The notes: generated by a model from the sequence alone, not told the origin. DNA of 64,000 nt from JAXHUM01 sp034189325 (GCA_034189325.1 JAXHUM010000116.1:106098-170097); one strand, 5' to 3'. Shown: positions 22,445 to 32,338, counted from the first letter of the stretch. Numbers and translations are program-made.

Positions 22445-23982
22445 CGGCTGCTTCCTCCTCGGTTTTGCTGCCTTGAATGGGATCGTTGCTGCGACGGTGT
22501 CCGGCGCCTTTTTTTGGGATATCGTTTCTTGGAACGTGCCGGAGTCCTCTCCTTTATAAGGGCGGTTTTGACTTTGGACGGCCGTATCAAGAGTTCTTCA
22601 TCGGGATGGACGCAACTTAAGGCATTCCCTAAGTACTCCTCGATAGGGGGAATATAAAAGGAATCTTCTTCGCAGGCAAAGCTGACGGAAATACCTGTAG
22701 CACCGGCACGACCTGTTCGCCCGATTCGATGGACATAAGCTTCGGGATCATGGGGGAGATTAAAGTTGATGACATGACTGATATCTTCGATATGCAGACC
22801 CCTTGAGGCGACATCTGTGGCCACGAGCACGTTGATCTTTCCATGTCGAAAATCTTCAAGGGTCCTAATACGTCTGTTCTGGGGCACGTCGCCGGAAAGA
22901 GAGGCGCAGTTGAGTCCGTACTCCTTCAGTCGATCGGCAAGTCGCCGAGCTTGGTCCCGGCGATTGGTAAAGACCAAGACCCTTTCAAGATTTTTCTCTA
23001 TGGCCAGATTCACCAAAAGATTGAACTTCTCTTCAGCCGAAACAAGATAGACAATCTGATTGACCGAGTCGGGGGCGATGTGTTCCGGTTCGATCTCTAC
23101 GTGGACAGGGTCCACGGTCCATTGCTCGCTCAGTCGTTCTACCTCAGGTGTCAGGGTGGCGCTGAAGAACATTGTCTGGCGCTTCTGCTTGGGAGGAGCG
23201 CTACGGATGATCTTGCCGACATCGGGAATAAATCCCATGTCAAGCATCCGATCCGCTTCATCAATAACGAGAATCTCAAGTTTGTAAAACCTCAGAAGCT
23301 TTTGCCTCTGAAAGTCAAGTAATCGTCCCGGCGTAGCCACAATGATATCAATCACCTTCTCTGCCAAGGCCCGCTTCTGCTTCTCGTAGCCCAATCCACC
23401 AAAAACCGACTGGATCCGAATGTTGGTATATTTCCCTATGGCGCGGGCGTCTTTTTCAATTTGAAGAACAAGTTCCCGTGTAGGCGCCAGTATCAAGGCC
23501 CGAGGTATCCCGGGACGACGTTTGCCGTGAAGGGGCTTTTTGAGGAGTTGGGTGTAAATATTGACTAAAAAGGCAGCGCTTTTTCCCGTTCCTGTCTGCG
23601 CTTTCCCTGTGGCATCCGAACCTTCAAGGGTTTTGGGGAGAATCTTGGCCTGAATCGGCATGCAATACCTGAAATCCAGGTCGGCAATGGCATGCATGAT
23701 TTTGTCCGGGAGACCCAGATCGTGAAAACGACATTGCCCTTTGATAGAGGGGACATCAAACCTGGACACATCCCATTTGTCTTGGCGTCTTTTGGGTCTG
23801 GGAGGGCGTGGCTGCTCCGGCCTCTTGCGCTTTTCAGAAGAAGCCTGAACCAGGATCTTATCGGGCCGAGAGACGTCTGCCTTAGTGGGAGGAACAACGG
23901 GGTCTGTCTTTTGAGGTGGTCCTGTAAATGTTTTTTTGGCTCGAAGTGAGTTATGGAATTTTCGAATAAGAGACTTTATCAA
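22441..23982 (-). CDS. DEAD-box RNA helicase (RhlB/RhlE-like)
   Basis: A 513-residue ATP-dependent RNA helicase. Residues 1-90 are a basic, proline-rich tail. The Q motif is around FRYCMPIQAKILP, motif I is GKAQTGTGKSAAFLV, motif II is VIDEADRMLDMGF, motif III is SAT, and motifs V-VI are TDVASRGLHIEDI and HRIGRTGRAG. The C-terminus is an Arg/Lys/Ser/Gln-rich RNA-binding tail. It may act in RNA decay or ribosome assembly. An ATGA overlap couples it to the M23-like gene downstream. Confidence 0.94.
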   Translation of the reverse strand: MIKSLIRKFHNSLRAKKTFTGPPQKTDPVVPPTKADVSRPDKILVQASSEKRKRPEQPRPPRPKRRQDKWDVSRFDVPSIKGQCRFHDLGLPDKIMHAIADLDFRYCMPIQAKILPKTLEGSDATGKAQTGTGKSAAFLVNIYTQLLKKPLHGKRRPGIPRALILAPTRELVLQIEKDARAIGKYTNIRIQSVFGGLGYEKQKRALAEKVIDIIVATPGRLLDFQRQKLLRFYKLEILVIDEADRMLDMGFIPDVGKIIRSAPPKQKRQTMFFSATLTPEVERLSEQWTVDPVHVEIEPEHIAPDSVNQIVYLVSAEEKFNLLVNLAIEKNLERVLVFTNRRDQARRLADRLKEYGLNCASLSGDVPQNRRIRTLEDFRHGKINVLVATDVASRGLHIEDISHVINFNLPHDPEAYVHRIGRTGRAGATGISVSFACEEDSFYIPPIEEYLGNALSCVHPDEELLIRPSKVKTALIKERTPARSKKRYPKKRRRTPSQQRSHSRQQNRGGSSR

Positions 23983-24077
23983 TGAATTTCCTTTCCTGGT
24001 TTAAAAGGAGGGGGCCCTGTTTGTTAGTCTGACAGTGGTGTCATTTCAAATGCGGGTTCATGAGCATCTCGTAGATA

Positions 24078-24887
24078 TTATCGGTTGAGTATATGCAGGC
24101 CTTCTTCAGCGGAAAGGCCCTTGTGAACCATGGCGCAAGCTGCCTTTACAAAGAGTTCGGGGTTCTTGTGCTGAAAGACGTTTCTGCCTATGGATAACCC
24201 GCCTGCTCCGGCCCTCATTGCCCCTTCGATCATGATGAGGGTCTCTTCATCGCTCAACTTCGATCCCCCGGCAATGACAACCGGCACAGGACACCCTCTG
24301 ACAACTTCCATAAAGGTCTCAGGATCTCCCGTATAAGGGCATTTGACGATATCCGCTCCCAGTTCAGCCCCGACTCTGGCAGCATGTTTGACGGTCTCAA
24401 CATTAACTTCAATATCATCTCCTCGAGGATACATCATGGCAACGAGGGGCATGCCCCAGCGGTTGCAGTCCCTTGCTGTCCTGCCGAGGGATTCGAGCAT
24501 AAACGATTCCGTGACCGCCCCAATGTTCACATGGACCGAGACAGCGTCAGCCCCAAGGGATAGGGCCTCCTCAACGTCACATACCGGTATCTTGTCATAC
24601 GAGTCCGGGTTCAGCGACGTAGAGGCGGATAGGTGAATGATAAGACCGATATCCGTATCCTCGGTTCTGTTTGTGGAGGTAACAATCCCTTTGTGGACGA
24701 TAGCGGCATTGGCCCCTCCTTTGATAATCATATTCACCGTTTTGTCAATATCCTGAAGTCCTTCTATCGGTCCCATGGACACACCGTGATCCATGGGAAC
24801 GATGACGGTCTTTCCAGATTCTTTGTTGATGATTCTCTTTATCCGTATCTTTTTGCCCACACTCATTTGTGTCCCCATTGCGGCCAT
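24078..24887 (-). CDS. 2-amino-3,7-dideoxy-D-threo-hept-6-ulosonate (ADH) synthase-like class I aldolase
   Basis: A 269-residue DhnA/class I aldolase barrel. The sequence follows archaeal ADH synthase closely in remembered features: KTVIVPMDHGVSMGPIEGL at about 28-46, VSVHVNIGA, the MMYPRG loop and the Schiff-base lysine in DIVKCPYTG, ending with GLSIGRNVFQH. ADH synthase starts the alternative route to 3-dehydroquinate with a 3-dehydroquinate synthase II, which is not encoded nearby. An archaeal-type fructose-bisphosphate aldolase role is the main alternative. The start may instead be the ATG at 24866, which has GGGGA upstream. Confidence 0.78.
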   Translation of the reverse strand: MAAMGTQMSVGKKIRIKRIINKESGKTVIVPMDHGVSMGPIEGLQDIDKTVNMIIKGGANAAIVHKGIVTSTNRTEDTDIGLIIHLSASTSLNPDSYDKIPVCDVEEALSLGADAVSVHVNIGAVTESFMLESLGRTARDCNRWGMPLVAMMYPRGDDIEVNVETVKHAARVGAELGADIVKCPYTGDPETFMEVVRGCPVPVVIAGGSKLSDEETLIMIEGAMRAGAGGLSIGRNVFQHKNPELFVKAACAMVHKGLSAEEGLHILNR

Positions 24888-25285
24888 ATTATTAGAGAAA
24901 AACCCTTGCCCAACTCACGGAGCTGAGGCTGAAAGGATCAAGTCGACAATCGAAATCGGCCCTTGGCATGGATCAAACTGTCTGATGATCCGGTCTGGAG
25001 ATCAGCGCGATCGTCCGGCAGCTTGTCTCTTATGTTCTCTTGTATCATCAATCCGCCCCAACTTCTACTTCTTTTGGAGATTCTGGAGACTCGCAAAGGA
25101 ACCTTTCCCACCGCATGACACCTCAGATCAAGGTCTTTCATTAACAATTACAAGTCGTTGCGTGAATGATCCTCATGTAGTTGGAATCAAAAGGAGGAGG
25201 GAGGTAGGGTTGTGGAACCGCCAATGATCGTTTTTGGGCATCTGAAACCAACCATATCCATTGAAGAGCCGCGAGAAGTCGACCC
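24888..25285. other. intergenic region, 398 bases
   Basis: This lies between the end of the first GTPase gene and the start of the aldolase gene, both on the - strand. The open frames in it have no recognisable protein character. I see no clear promoter, RNA element or terminator. Confidence 0.5.
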
Positions 25286-27031
25286 CTATGGAAGGGCTCC
25301 ATTCTGTCCCTTGTCTCCTCTAAGGGAAGTGATGGCCCTCATCCTGGATTGGATGTCTTCCCTGAAATGATTCATTGTGTCCAGGATCTCATCAAGCAGC
25401 ATTTCCCAGGTTTTGTTCATGTCAGCTCTCAGAGCATCCAGGGTCTTTTGGCTCGAGCGGCGCAGGCGTTTTCTGTATCGAAGGTAGAAGCGAGATCCAA
25501 GGAAAAGGTTAAGGAGGATATAGCTTATAAGGGCTGCCAGCCCTTTCGTGCTGAAAAGGGTCTGAATACCTGAGAGAACAAGTTGCAGGATGTTCTTTGC
25601 TCCCGGGTCGTTTATAACCTCCTGCCAGGCTGTTTCTCCCACTAAGGCCAAGAGAAAAAAACCGAGAAGCAAGAGGTATGAGATAACCTGCCATAATCGG
25701 AATCGCCGATAGGAGGGCATGACAGGTGCGGCCAAGTGTGATTCCACTACGCTAAAAAAGCGTTCCCCCAATTCCTCGAATATTCTCGGTATATCCATGA
25801 CATCCTCAAGCCTTTCCTGGAATGCGGATGGCAGATTCCGACGAAGTATATGTTGACTGATCCGGTTTTCAAACCATTCCAGCCGCCTTTGAAAAGATAC
25901 CCTGATCGCGTCCGGAGGAGTGAATAAGGAAGAATCCGACAGCAAAGCACGCTTTTTTGTGATCGGTTTTTTCCATCCCTGGAACATGAGGGCCAGGGCG
26001 TGACCAGGTCCCACCAGGACGGCCGGGTCGTGTTGAAGGGTCCATACATCCTGTTTTATGGATTGTCCCATCCAGAGGTCTATGGCGCTACGGCCCGCCT
26101 TTATCCACTGGGCACGCTGTTCATGAAAGGTCCTGATCGAGGTCTCAAGTATTTCATCAAAGGCCTTCAGATTGGCAAGTTCCCTATGAAAGGCCTTTGT
26201 CAGGTTTTGGACCTCAATATCGACGTTGTCAGCCTTGATCGCCTTTATCTGTTTGATGTCCCTCTGCTGAAAAACATCCCTCCTGAAATCCCCCAGTTGA
26301 TTCCAAGGAAGGATTTGATCGGAATTTAGTGATTGCTGTGCGGAAATGGAAAAGAGGCGTGGGTCTTGGATACCATTCTCTTGAATGTGTTGTGCAAATC
26401 GGGCCCTTACCTTCGCCAGTTGCTTGTATCCGTTTTCGAGGCTTTCATGCTCAAAGAGGAGGTCCGCCTTATTCAGGACAAAGTAGAAATTGCCGCTTGA
26501 CTTGGGGACCCTATGGAGGAATTGATAGAAACGTCCATCAGCATATTTTTCAGGAGAGGTGACCCATATCAAGAGATCGAGGTGTTCCAAGAAGTTGATG
26601 ACATAATCACGATGTCCTCCCATCAGACTGTCAAAATCAGGAAGGTCGCAGAGGAGGATCTGCTTGATATTGTCTGCTTGGTGCGTGACCTCTTTCATGG
26701 GAAAATCAGGGGATACAAGGGTCGCCGGCAAAGGTGTCTCGACGTGCCGGTAGATCAGTGCCTGGTCCGTAAGGGGTCGATGATGGGCGACAGAGGCGAT
26801 CTTCGAGCCTGCCAGGGAATTCATAAGGGTCGATTTCCCCACCCCCGTTCCCCCCAGGAGTCCTATCGTCAGATAGCTTCCCCCTATGGAGACAAGTTTT
26901 TGCGAGAGCATTTCTGCTTCTTGATGAAGGGCCCCAATCTCTTCAGCAGTGAATGAAAAAAAGGCCTGTTCGTCAAGGGCACCAACAATCTGGTCAAGTT
27001 TTTCTTGCAGTGATCGGATCGGATGCTTCAT
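25286..27031 (-). CDS. dynamin-like membrane GTPase, second of a tandem pair
   Basis: A 581-residue protein with an N-terminal GTPase domain: G1 GGTGVGKSTLMNSL near 60-73, G3 DLPDFDS near 130 and G4 NKAD near 190. A long helical region follows (about 250-440), then two hydrophobic segments (about 455-480 and 510-535) and a basic, helical C-terminus. This is the layout of bacterial dynamin-like or YfjP-type membrane GTPases, which act on membranes or stress envelopes; the exact role is unknown. It shares a TSPEKYADGRFYQFLHR block with the upstream gene (TSQEKYADEIPYQLLQR), so the two are paralogues that may form a hetero-complex. Confidence 0.78.
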   Translation of the reverse strand: MKHPIRSLQEKLDQIVGALDEQAFFSFTAEEIGALHQEAEMLSQKLVSIGGSYLTIGLLGGTGVGKSTLMNSLAGSKIASVAHHRPLTDQALIYRHVETPLPATLVSPDFPMKEVTHQADNIKQILLCDLPDFDSLMGGHRDYVINFLEHLDLLIWVTSPEKYADGRFYQFLHRVPKSSGNFYFVLNKADLLFEHESLENGYKQLAKVRARFAQHIQENGIQDPRLFSISAQQSLNSDQILPWNQLGDFRRDVFQQRDIKQIKAIKADNVDIEVQNLTKAFHRELANLKAFDEILETSIRTFHEQRAQWIKAGRSAIDLWMGQSIKQDVWTLQHDPAVLVGPGHALALMFQGWKKPITKKRALLSDSSLFTPPDAIRVSFQRRLEWFENRISQHILRRNLPSAFQERLEDVMDIPRIFEELGERFFSVVESHLAAPVMPSYRRFRLWQVISYLLLLGFFLLALVGETAWQEVINDPGAKNILQLVLSGIQTLFSTKGLAALISYILLNLFLGSRFYLRYRKRLRRSSQKTLDALRADMNKTWEMLLDEILDTMNHFREDIQSRMRAITSLRGDKGQNGALP

Positions 27032-27187
27032 TTATCTGGACCTTATAGCCTGTCAATTAAAATGTTCAGGTTGACCTGTAAGGGGGCCTCTGTAGTCTGC
27101 CTTGGTGGGATAGTCCCAGGAGATTTCGGGCTTTGAATCTGTACGTCGACCCCACCGCATACTTGTTTCATCCTTCCTAAGGGATAG

Positions 27188-28942
27188 TCAAAGCCTTTGT
27201 CCTCGTTTGTCAAGGGAACGCCTGAGAGCTTCAAGGTCCGCAACAGGCGTTATCAGCGCCTCGAGACACTCTTCATACCTGTCACGTTGTCGACGTAAGA
27301 CGGAAACGAGTCCTTCTTGATATCGTTTTGCCAGCTCTTTGGCGACCTTCTGAATTTCATGATATGCAAAGAGTTCCATGGCACCCTTGGTGATAAAGGG
27401 AGCGAGGGCGGCATCGAGGACCGCATCTATGACCGTAAAGCCCCCGCCTACCACGGTCTCAAAAGAGAGAATGAGAATCCCCCAGAGCAAGGATGTAGAG
27501 TAAATACCCCACTCCTTGGTTTTAGGTATCCCCTCGGAAAGCCTGTTGAATGTCTCTTCAAGCCAAGCCGCCATATGATCCTGTTCCGCCCAGACCACTT
27601 GTTTTATCTCTTGATCGCTCATGCTCACATCAGGATCTCGAAGTCTTAGAAAGAGAGGCGCATTTTCGTCGGAAGGCGATAGGTTTTCGAGAACCAAGCG
27701 GTTGAATTTCAAGATGGACATCTGGACAGGTGTAAGGTCGATCTTTTTGCGGACCTTCAGGAGTCCCTGTTCATGCTCCTTTCGATCCCCTTTGCTGCGG
27801 AATCCGAGGAGCCTGAACGGCGTGAGAAGGAGTGCCTTGGCCAATCTCCTGGGTTTGGCAAGGACATCATATTTTGTGAAGAGCCTTCTGATCTCGTTCT
27901 GGAGATATCCTCGGCTTTCTGTCGTAAAACGATCTTTCTGTTCCCTTATGAGTTCTTGAGACATTTCTTGGTGCAGGGCATCGAGGCGATCCAACCATTG
28001 TCCTGCGGCCAGTTCCTCCCTTTGAATAAGCTCAATCAACCTCCCGAGCCCTGATCCCAGGTCGGCCCGGCGTATTCGATGATGTTCTTCCCGAAATCCC
28101 TCAGCCTTTTCAGCAGAGAATTCGGCGGAAAAGCGGTCGATGAAATCATGGAATACTCTCTGCTCAGCTATCCATTCCCAGGAACACAAAGGAGCGAAGG
28201 GGATGGACCACACATGCTCTTTTCCGAATGAAACCCCATGGGTCTTCAGTGTGACGGCCACCTCTTCAATAGAGGATCGGTCCTGGGCCTTATTGAGGAT
28301 AAAGAAACAGGGTGTTTTCTCATGACTTATCCTCTGAAGCAGTTGATAAGGTATCTCATCGGCATATTTTTCTTGGCTTGTTACGAAGATGGAGGCGTCT
28401 GAGAGAAGATAGAGGTCAAGGGCCATCCGTCGGTTCGCCGTCTCAACACTGTCCAGATCCGGTGTGTCAACCACAATCAGGTGCTCCCATTCCTGTCTAT
28501 CGTGTTGGAGGACGAGGAGATGACCGGGCTGGCCATTGACACCCTTTGCACCGAAGTCTCTTGAACTTAAATATTCGATTTCAACAGGGCCGAAGGGAAA
28601 TCCATTCTCAAGAGGGCAGTTCTTATGGGCAAATAGGATCGGACCGCAGGTCTTGGGTCTTTCAACGCCCGTTTCGCTCAGGGGCATTCCGCAAAAGGCG
28701 TTAAACAGTGTTGATTTTCCCGTCCCTGTACCGCCAAGAAAGACTACCCACGAATAGGGCATGGATAGTTTATAGGTGTATACAGCAAGCTTTTTAGGAA
28801 GTTCTTTCGCAAGGCGGTCTATTTCGGCCATGCCTGAGGTGAGTCCTGGGCATCGGATGCCGCCACTAAAAGGCGACACAGCATCGGTTGACTCTCTCTT
28901 TGTATGGGCAGTTCGGGTCTTTGCTTCTGCTGTGGGATCCAT
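27188..28942 (-). CDS. dynamin-like membrane GTPase, first of a tandem pair
   Basis: A 584-residue GTPase: G1 GGTGTGKSTLFNAF near 71-84, G3 VVDTPDLDS near 155, G4 NKAQ near 215 (Gln replacing the usual Asp, which may loosen guanine specificity). A long helical middle region precedes hydrophobic segments at about 480-520. It reads into the paralogue at 25286-27031 after a 156-base gap that holds no convincing gene. The start is uncertain: an ATG at 28831 would remove 37 low-complexity residues and still keep the whole GTPase domain. Confidence 0.75.
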   Translation of the reverse strand: MDPTAEAKTRTAHTKRESTDAVSPFSGGIRCPGLTSGMAEIDRLAKELPKKLAVYTYKLSMPYSWVVFLGGTGTGKSTLFNAFCGMPLSETGVERPKTCGPILFAHKNCPLENGFPFGPVEIEYLSSRDFGAKGVNGQPGHLLVLQHDRQEWEHLIVVDTPDLDSVETANRRMALDLYLLSDASIFVTSQEKYADEIPYQLLQRISHEKTPCFFILNKAQDRSSIEEVAVTLKTHGVSFGKEHVWSIPFAPLCSWEWIAEQRVFHDFIDRFSAEFSAEKAEGFREEHHRIRRADLGSGLGRLIELIQREELAAGQWLDRLDALHQEMSQELIREQKDRFTTESRGYLQNEIRRLFTKYDVLAKPRRLAKALLLTPFRLLGFRSKGDRKEHEQGLLKVRKKIDLTPVQMSILKFNRLVLENLSPSDENAPLFLRLRDPDVSMSDQEIKQVVWAEQDHMAAWLEETFNRLSEGIPKTKEWGIYSTSLLWGILILSFETVVGGGFTVIDAVLDAALAPFITKGAMELFAYHEIQKVAKELAKRYQEGLVSVLRRQRDRYEECLEALITPVADLEALRRSLDKRGQRL

Positions 28943-29046
28943 ATATGGTCCAGGCGTTCATGATTTCTCATGCACACCCCTAAGGAATGAATGTTCGCCA
29001 ATTCCGGCTGGCACCCTCCACACTCCGGGTCAGAGTAAGTAAGAGA

Positions 29047-30159
29047 TCATTCAAGGTTTGTTAGGTCTTCCCCTCGAATAAATTTCTCAGTCATCAGGTA
29101 GGCCTCGTCGTCTGTAAATTGCCTCAATGGATGTTTGCAGAAATAGGTGGACGGCCCGATCAGCACGCCGCCCTGCTTACGATCCAATGCCAGTTTGGCA
29201 CAACGGATGGCATCAATCACCACCCCCGCCGAATTCGGCGAATCTTCTACGGAAAGCCGCAAATCGAGATTCATCGGCACATCGCCAAAGAGTCTTCCTT
29301 CCATTCTTATAAAACAGACCTTATTATCTTTTTGCCAAGCGACATAATCGCTGGGTCCCACATGAATGTTTTCATCTTTAAGAGGTCTCCCGGCAACTGC
29401 CTGAACTGCGTCGGTTTTAGATTTCTTTTTGGACATCAGCCTGGTGCGGTTCAGCATGTTCAGAAAATCGGTATTCCCCCCTGTGTTCAACTGATAGGTC
29501 CGATCCAGTTTGACCCCCCGCTTGTTGAAGAGGTCGGTGAGCGCCCGATGCGCAATAGTGGCGCCTAACTGGGCCTTGATATCATCCCCGATGATGGGAA
29601 TGTTGTTGTCTTCAAAACGTTTGGCCCATATCGGGTCACTGGCGATAAAAACCGGTATATTGTTCACAAAAGCGACCCCGGCTTCCAGTGCGCAGTCGGC
29701 GTAAAACCGCGTGGCTTCTTCGGAACCGACCGGAAGGTAATTCAAAAGTGTTTCGGTTCCCGTCTCTTTCAAGGCCTTTACAACACTTTCTCTTGCCGGT
29801 TGGGGCCTGTCGGAAAGGACGAATGTGAAAGAGTCCTCATATTCCTTCATATGTTCGGAGAAACCATCCATCACTCTCCCCATGCGGACTTCTACGCCCC
29901 TTAAAGGTATATCTTCTGCAAATACGGCGGTGCAGTTGGGTCTAGAGAATATGGCCCTATTAACATCCAACCCCACTTTGCGTTTGTCGATATCAAATGC
30001 CGTTACAACTTCGATGTCGTACGGTTTATATCCCCCGATTTGCCAGTGCATCAGCCCGATGGCCTCTTCGGGATTCTTATCACGATAATAGTGAATGCCC
30101 TGAATCAGGGAACTTGCGCAATTTCCGACTCCAATGATTCCGACTCTAATATTACCCAT
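29047..30159 (-). CDS. ino1: myo-inositol-1-phosphate synthase
   Basis: A 370-residue NAD-dependent enzyme converting glucose 6-phosphate to inositol 1-phosphate, of the short archaeal/actinobacterial type. VGIIGVGNCASSLIQGI (6-22) binds NAD; NYLPVGSEEA, DDIKAQLGAT, NTGGNTDFLNM and DYVAW are family blocks. AGGAGG lies about 13 bases before the ATG. In bacteria the product feeds inositol phospholipids, mycothiol-like thiols or di-inositol phosphate solutes. No downstream partner gene is in the window, so the end product is open. Confidence 0.92.
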   Translation of the reverse strand: MGNIRVGIIGVGNCASSLIQGIHYYRDKNPEEAIGLMHWQIGGYKPYDIEVVTAFDIDKRKVGLDVNRAIFSRPNCTAVFAEDIPLRGVEVRMGRVMDGFSEHMKEYEDSFTFVLSDRPQPARESVVKALKETGTETLLNYLPVGSEEATRFYADCALEAGVAFVNNIPVFIASDPIWAKRFEDNNIPIIGDDIKAQLGATIAHRALTDLFNKRGVKLDRTYQLNTGGNTDFLNMLNRTRLMSKKKSKTDAVQAVAGRPLKDENIHVGPSDYVAWQKDNKVCFIRMEGRLFGDVPMNLDLRLSVEDSPNSAGVVIDAIRCAKLALDRKQGGVLIGPSTYFCKHPLRQFTDDEAYLMTEKFIRGEDLTNLE

Positions 30160-30777
30160 GTTGATTTTGATCCTCCTGAGATATGAGTAGACCTGGTCAA
30201 CCTATCATAAGCAATCTGATAAAATCAGGCCGATTGGGAGCGTTTTCCGCAAGGGTAGAGACTGCGCCGAATCGAAGAGGGCTCCTTTAAGGTCGGTTTG
30301 ACATGAGATCGAATAACGCTCCTTTATCACCGATGTTTCGTGAGTTTGTCAAGACAACCGGCCTCGGCCCCAACCCACTGAAGCACTGCTTAAGACGCCT
30401 TGGAGAGATCCATAGCACGAACAGGATGCCTTTATGACTCCAACACTTCATATTACATCATGTGGCCGATCGAGTAAACTGGATACCCACCAAATGGAAC
30501 GGAACTCGGGTCAAAGATCCGGCCCCCGAGGGAGGATCCAGTAACGGCCTGACCGCTCGAGTCGAGGTCATCAAACTTCCATTTTTACATTTCTTTTACA
30601 TTTCTTTTACCTCCCCATGACAACCTCTGTGATCGATTGTTGTTTAATAATAGGCACGATCGATTCGGGCATGGATCTCCCGATGTGCTGGAATGGGAAA
30701 TCCCAAGAGTGCCTTTTCATGCATCAGGAACAGGTCAAAAGAAACGAAAGATAAGAATTAAATTAAGGAGGAGGAAA
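30160..30777. other. divergent intergenic region with a short tandem repeat
   Basis: This 618-base gap separates the - strand ino1 from the + strand VWA gene and must hold both promoters, though I cannot place either with confidence. It contains two tandem copies of the 11-base unit ACATTTCTTTT at 30587-30608. An open frame continues back from the VWA gene to 30637 but has no ribosome site of its own. Confidence 0.5.
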
Positions 30778-32151
30778 ATGGAAAAGAGAACGAGAGTAAG
30801 GTTATGTCTGTGGATGAGCCTGGTCTTTTTAGCGTTATTTGGACCTCTTGTTGAACCAAGACTTGGCTCGGGTGTGTTCGCTGAGACTCGCGGTGCAGGT
30901 GTGGACTGCCGCGTTGAGCTGGACCGCCATGTCTTGCCGGCAGGGGGTGTCCAGAGAGCCGTCATAAAAATTACACTCGATGCTCCTGACGGACCAGGGA
31001 GGGAGATGCGTCCTCCTGTGAATCTTTCACTTGTGTTGGATCGTTCAGGCTCCATGACCGGGAGAAAGCTTCAAAAGGCAAAGGAGGCTGCTATTGAGGC
31101 CTTGAGGCGACTGGGCCCTCAGGATATTTTCTCCGTCGTTACCTATGATGATAGGGTGAAAACGGTGGTTCCGGCTCAGAGGAAAAGAGATGTTACGTGG
31201 ATCGAAGGTAAGATCAGGAGTATCAGGGCGGGGGGAAGCACGGCCCTCTTTGGAGGGGTCAGCCAAGGGGCTTCCGAGGTGAGAAAGAATATGGAAGGGG
31301 ATTATGTCCATCGAATTGTTCTTCTGTCCGATGGACTTGCCAATGTAGGACCGAGGACTCCTGAAGATCTCGGCCGCCTTGGAGTCGCCCTGCTTAAGGA
31401 GGGCATTTCAGTGACGACTGTCGGCGTGGGAACCGATTACAATGAGGATCTCATGACCCGTCTTTCGGAAAAAAGCGACGGTAATTCCTACTTTGTTGAG
31501 TCAGCCGGTGATCTTTCCCGGATCTTTGCAGCTGAACTGGGTGATGTCCTCAATGTTGTGGCAAAAAGAGTGCACTTGATTATTGACTGTCCCGACGGGG
31601 TAAGACCTGTGTCCATTATCGGCCGTGATGGAAGGATAAGGCAAGGCCGGGTGGAATTCACATTAAACCAGCTCTATGGAGGGCAGGAAAAATTCGCCCT
31701 GGTACAGGTGGAGATAGCGGGCAGAAAAGCCGGGGAGGATATGCTTGTCGCCGATGCCCGGGTGTCTTATGAAAACATGTTAACCCAAAAAAGTGAGGTC
31801 TCCTATGGACAGGTCAAGGCCCGGTTCAGTGAAGAGGAGGAGAAGGTCAAGGAATCGACGAATATCACGGTTCAAAGAGATTATGAGTTGAATGTAAACG
31901 CAGCGGCGCAGGAAAGGGCGATCTCCCTTTCAGACAAGGGCAAGAGAAAAGAGGCTGTCCATGAATTAAAGAAATCAAGTGCTCGGTTGAAGGCAATCGG
32001 TGAGGAACATCGTGATGAAATCCTCCTTGAAAAGGCTGAAGAGATGGAACAGCAGGCCGGCAGGATAGAGAAGGAGGGTATGACCAAAACGAACAGAAAA
32101 TCCCTTCGTACCCAATCGTATCAGATGAAACATCAACAGTTGAACAAGTAG
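30778..32151 (+). CDS. secreted von Willebrand factor A domain protein
   Basis: A 457-residue exported protein. A signal peptide (about 1-36, ending near VFAET) precedes a beta domain and a VWA domain with an intact metal site: DRSGS at 88-92, TALFGG near 157 and SDG near 181. The rest resembles the VWA-plus-C-terminal fold of inter-alpha-trypsin-inhibitor-like proteins, and the last 90 residues are charged and helical. The ATG at 30778 is chosen because AAGGAGGAGG lies just upstream; the frame is open to 30637. It precedes a sensor kinase pair and could supply an envelope signal. The ligand is unknown. Confidence 0.82.
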   Translation: MEKRTRVRLCLWMSLVFLALFGPLVEPRLGSGVFAETRGAGVDCRVELDRHVLPAGGVQRAVIKITLDAPDGPGREMRPPVNLSLVLDRSGSMTGRKLQKAKEAAIEALRRLGPQDIFSVVTYDDRVKTVVPAQRKRDVTWIEGKIRSIRAGGSTALFGGVSQGASEVRKNMEGDYVHRIVLLSDGLANVGPRTPEDLGRLGVALLKEGISVTTVGVGTDYNEDLMTRLSEKSDGNSYFVESAGDLSRIFAAELGDVLNVVAKRVHLIIDCPDGVRPVSIIGRDGRIRQGRVEFTLNQLYGGQEKFALVQVEIAGRKAGEDMLVADARVSYENMLTQKSEVSYGQVKARFSEEEEKVKESTNITVQRDYELNVNAAAQERAISLSDKGKRKEAVHELKKSSARLKAIGEEHRDEILLEKAEEMEQQAGRIEKEGMTKTNRKSLRTQSYQMKHQQLNK

Positions 32152-32164
32152 ACTGGGAAATAGA

Positions 32165-32338
32165 GTGAAAAGAGGCCGGAGGCCCGTGACAAAGTTCTCT
32201 CTTGCGGGTCTTGGGCTCACTGTTTTGATTGGGGCTATATTTATGCGGCCCAGTGTGTTTTCCTGGTGCGATTTGTCTCGTAAGGTTTTTTGTGATATCT
32301 ACAGAGGGAACTTCTTGGCTTGTCTCAAACCGGCATGA
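32165..32338 (+). CDS. possible small membrane protein
   Basis: A 57-codon frame with a GTG start between the VWA gene (13 bases before) and the kinase gene (26 bases after). It reads KRGRRPVTKFSLAGLGLTVL at its beginning: a basic N-terminus, then one hydrophobic helix, followed by a short cysteine-containing tail ending CLKPA. The topology is plausible for a single-pass protein, but the ribosome site (GGGAAATAGA) is weak and I know no homologue. It could be an untranslated stretch. Confidence 0.35.
   Translation: MKRGRRPVTKFSLAGLGLTVLIGAIFMRPSVFSWCDLSRKVFCDIYRGNFLACLKPA

Noticed and set aside
27043..27243. A 66-codon - strand frame bridging the two GTPase genes
   Set aside because: It overlaps the end of the upstream GTPase, has no good ribosome site and resembles no known protein.
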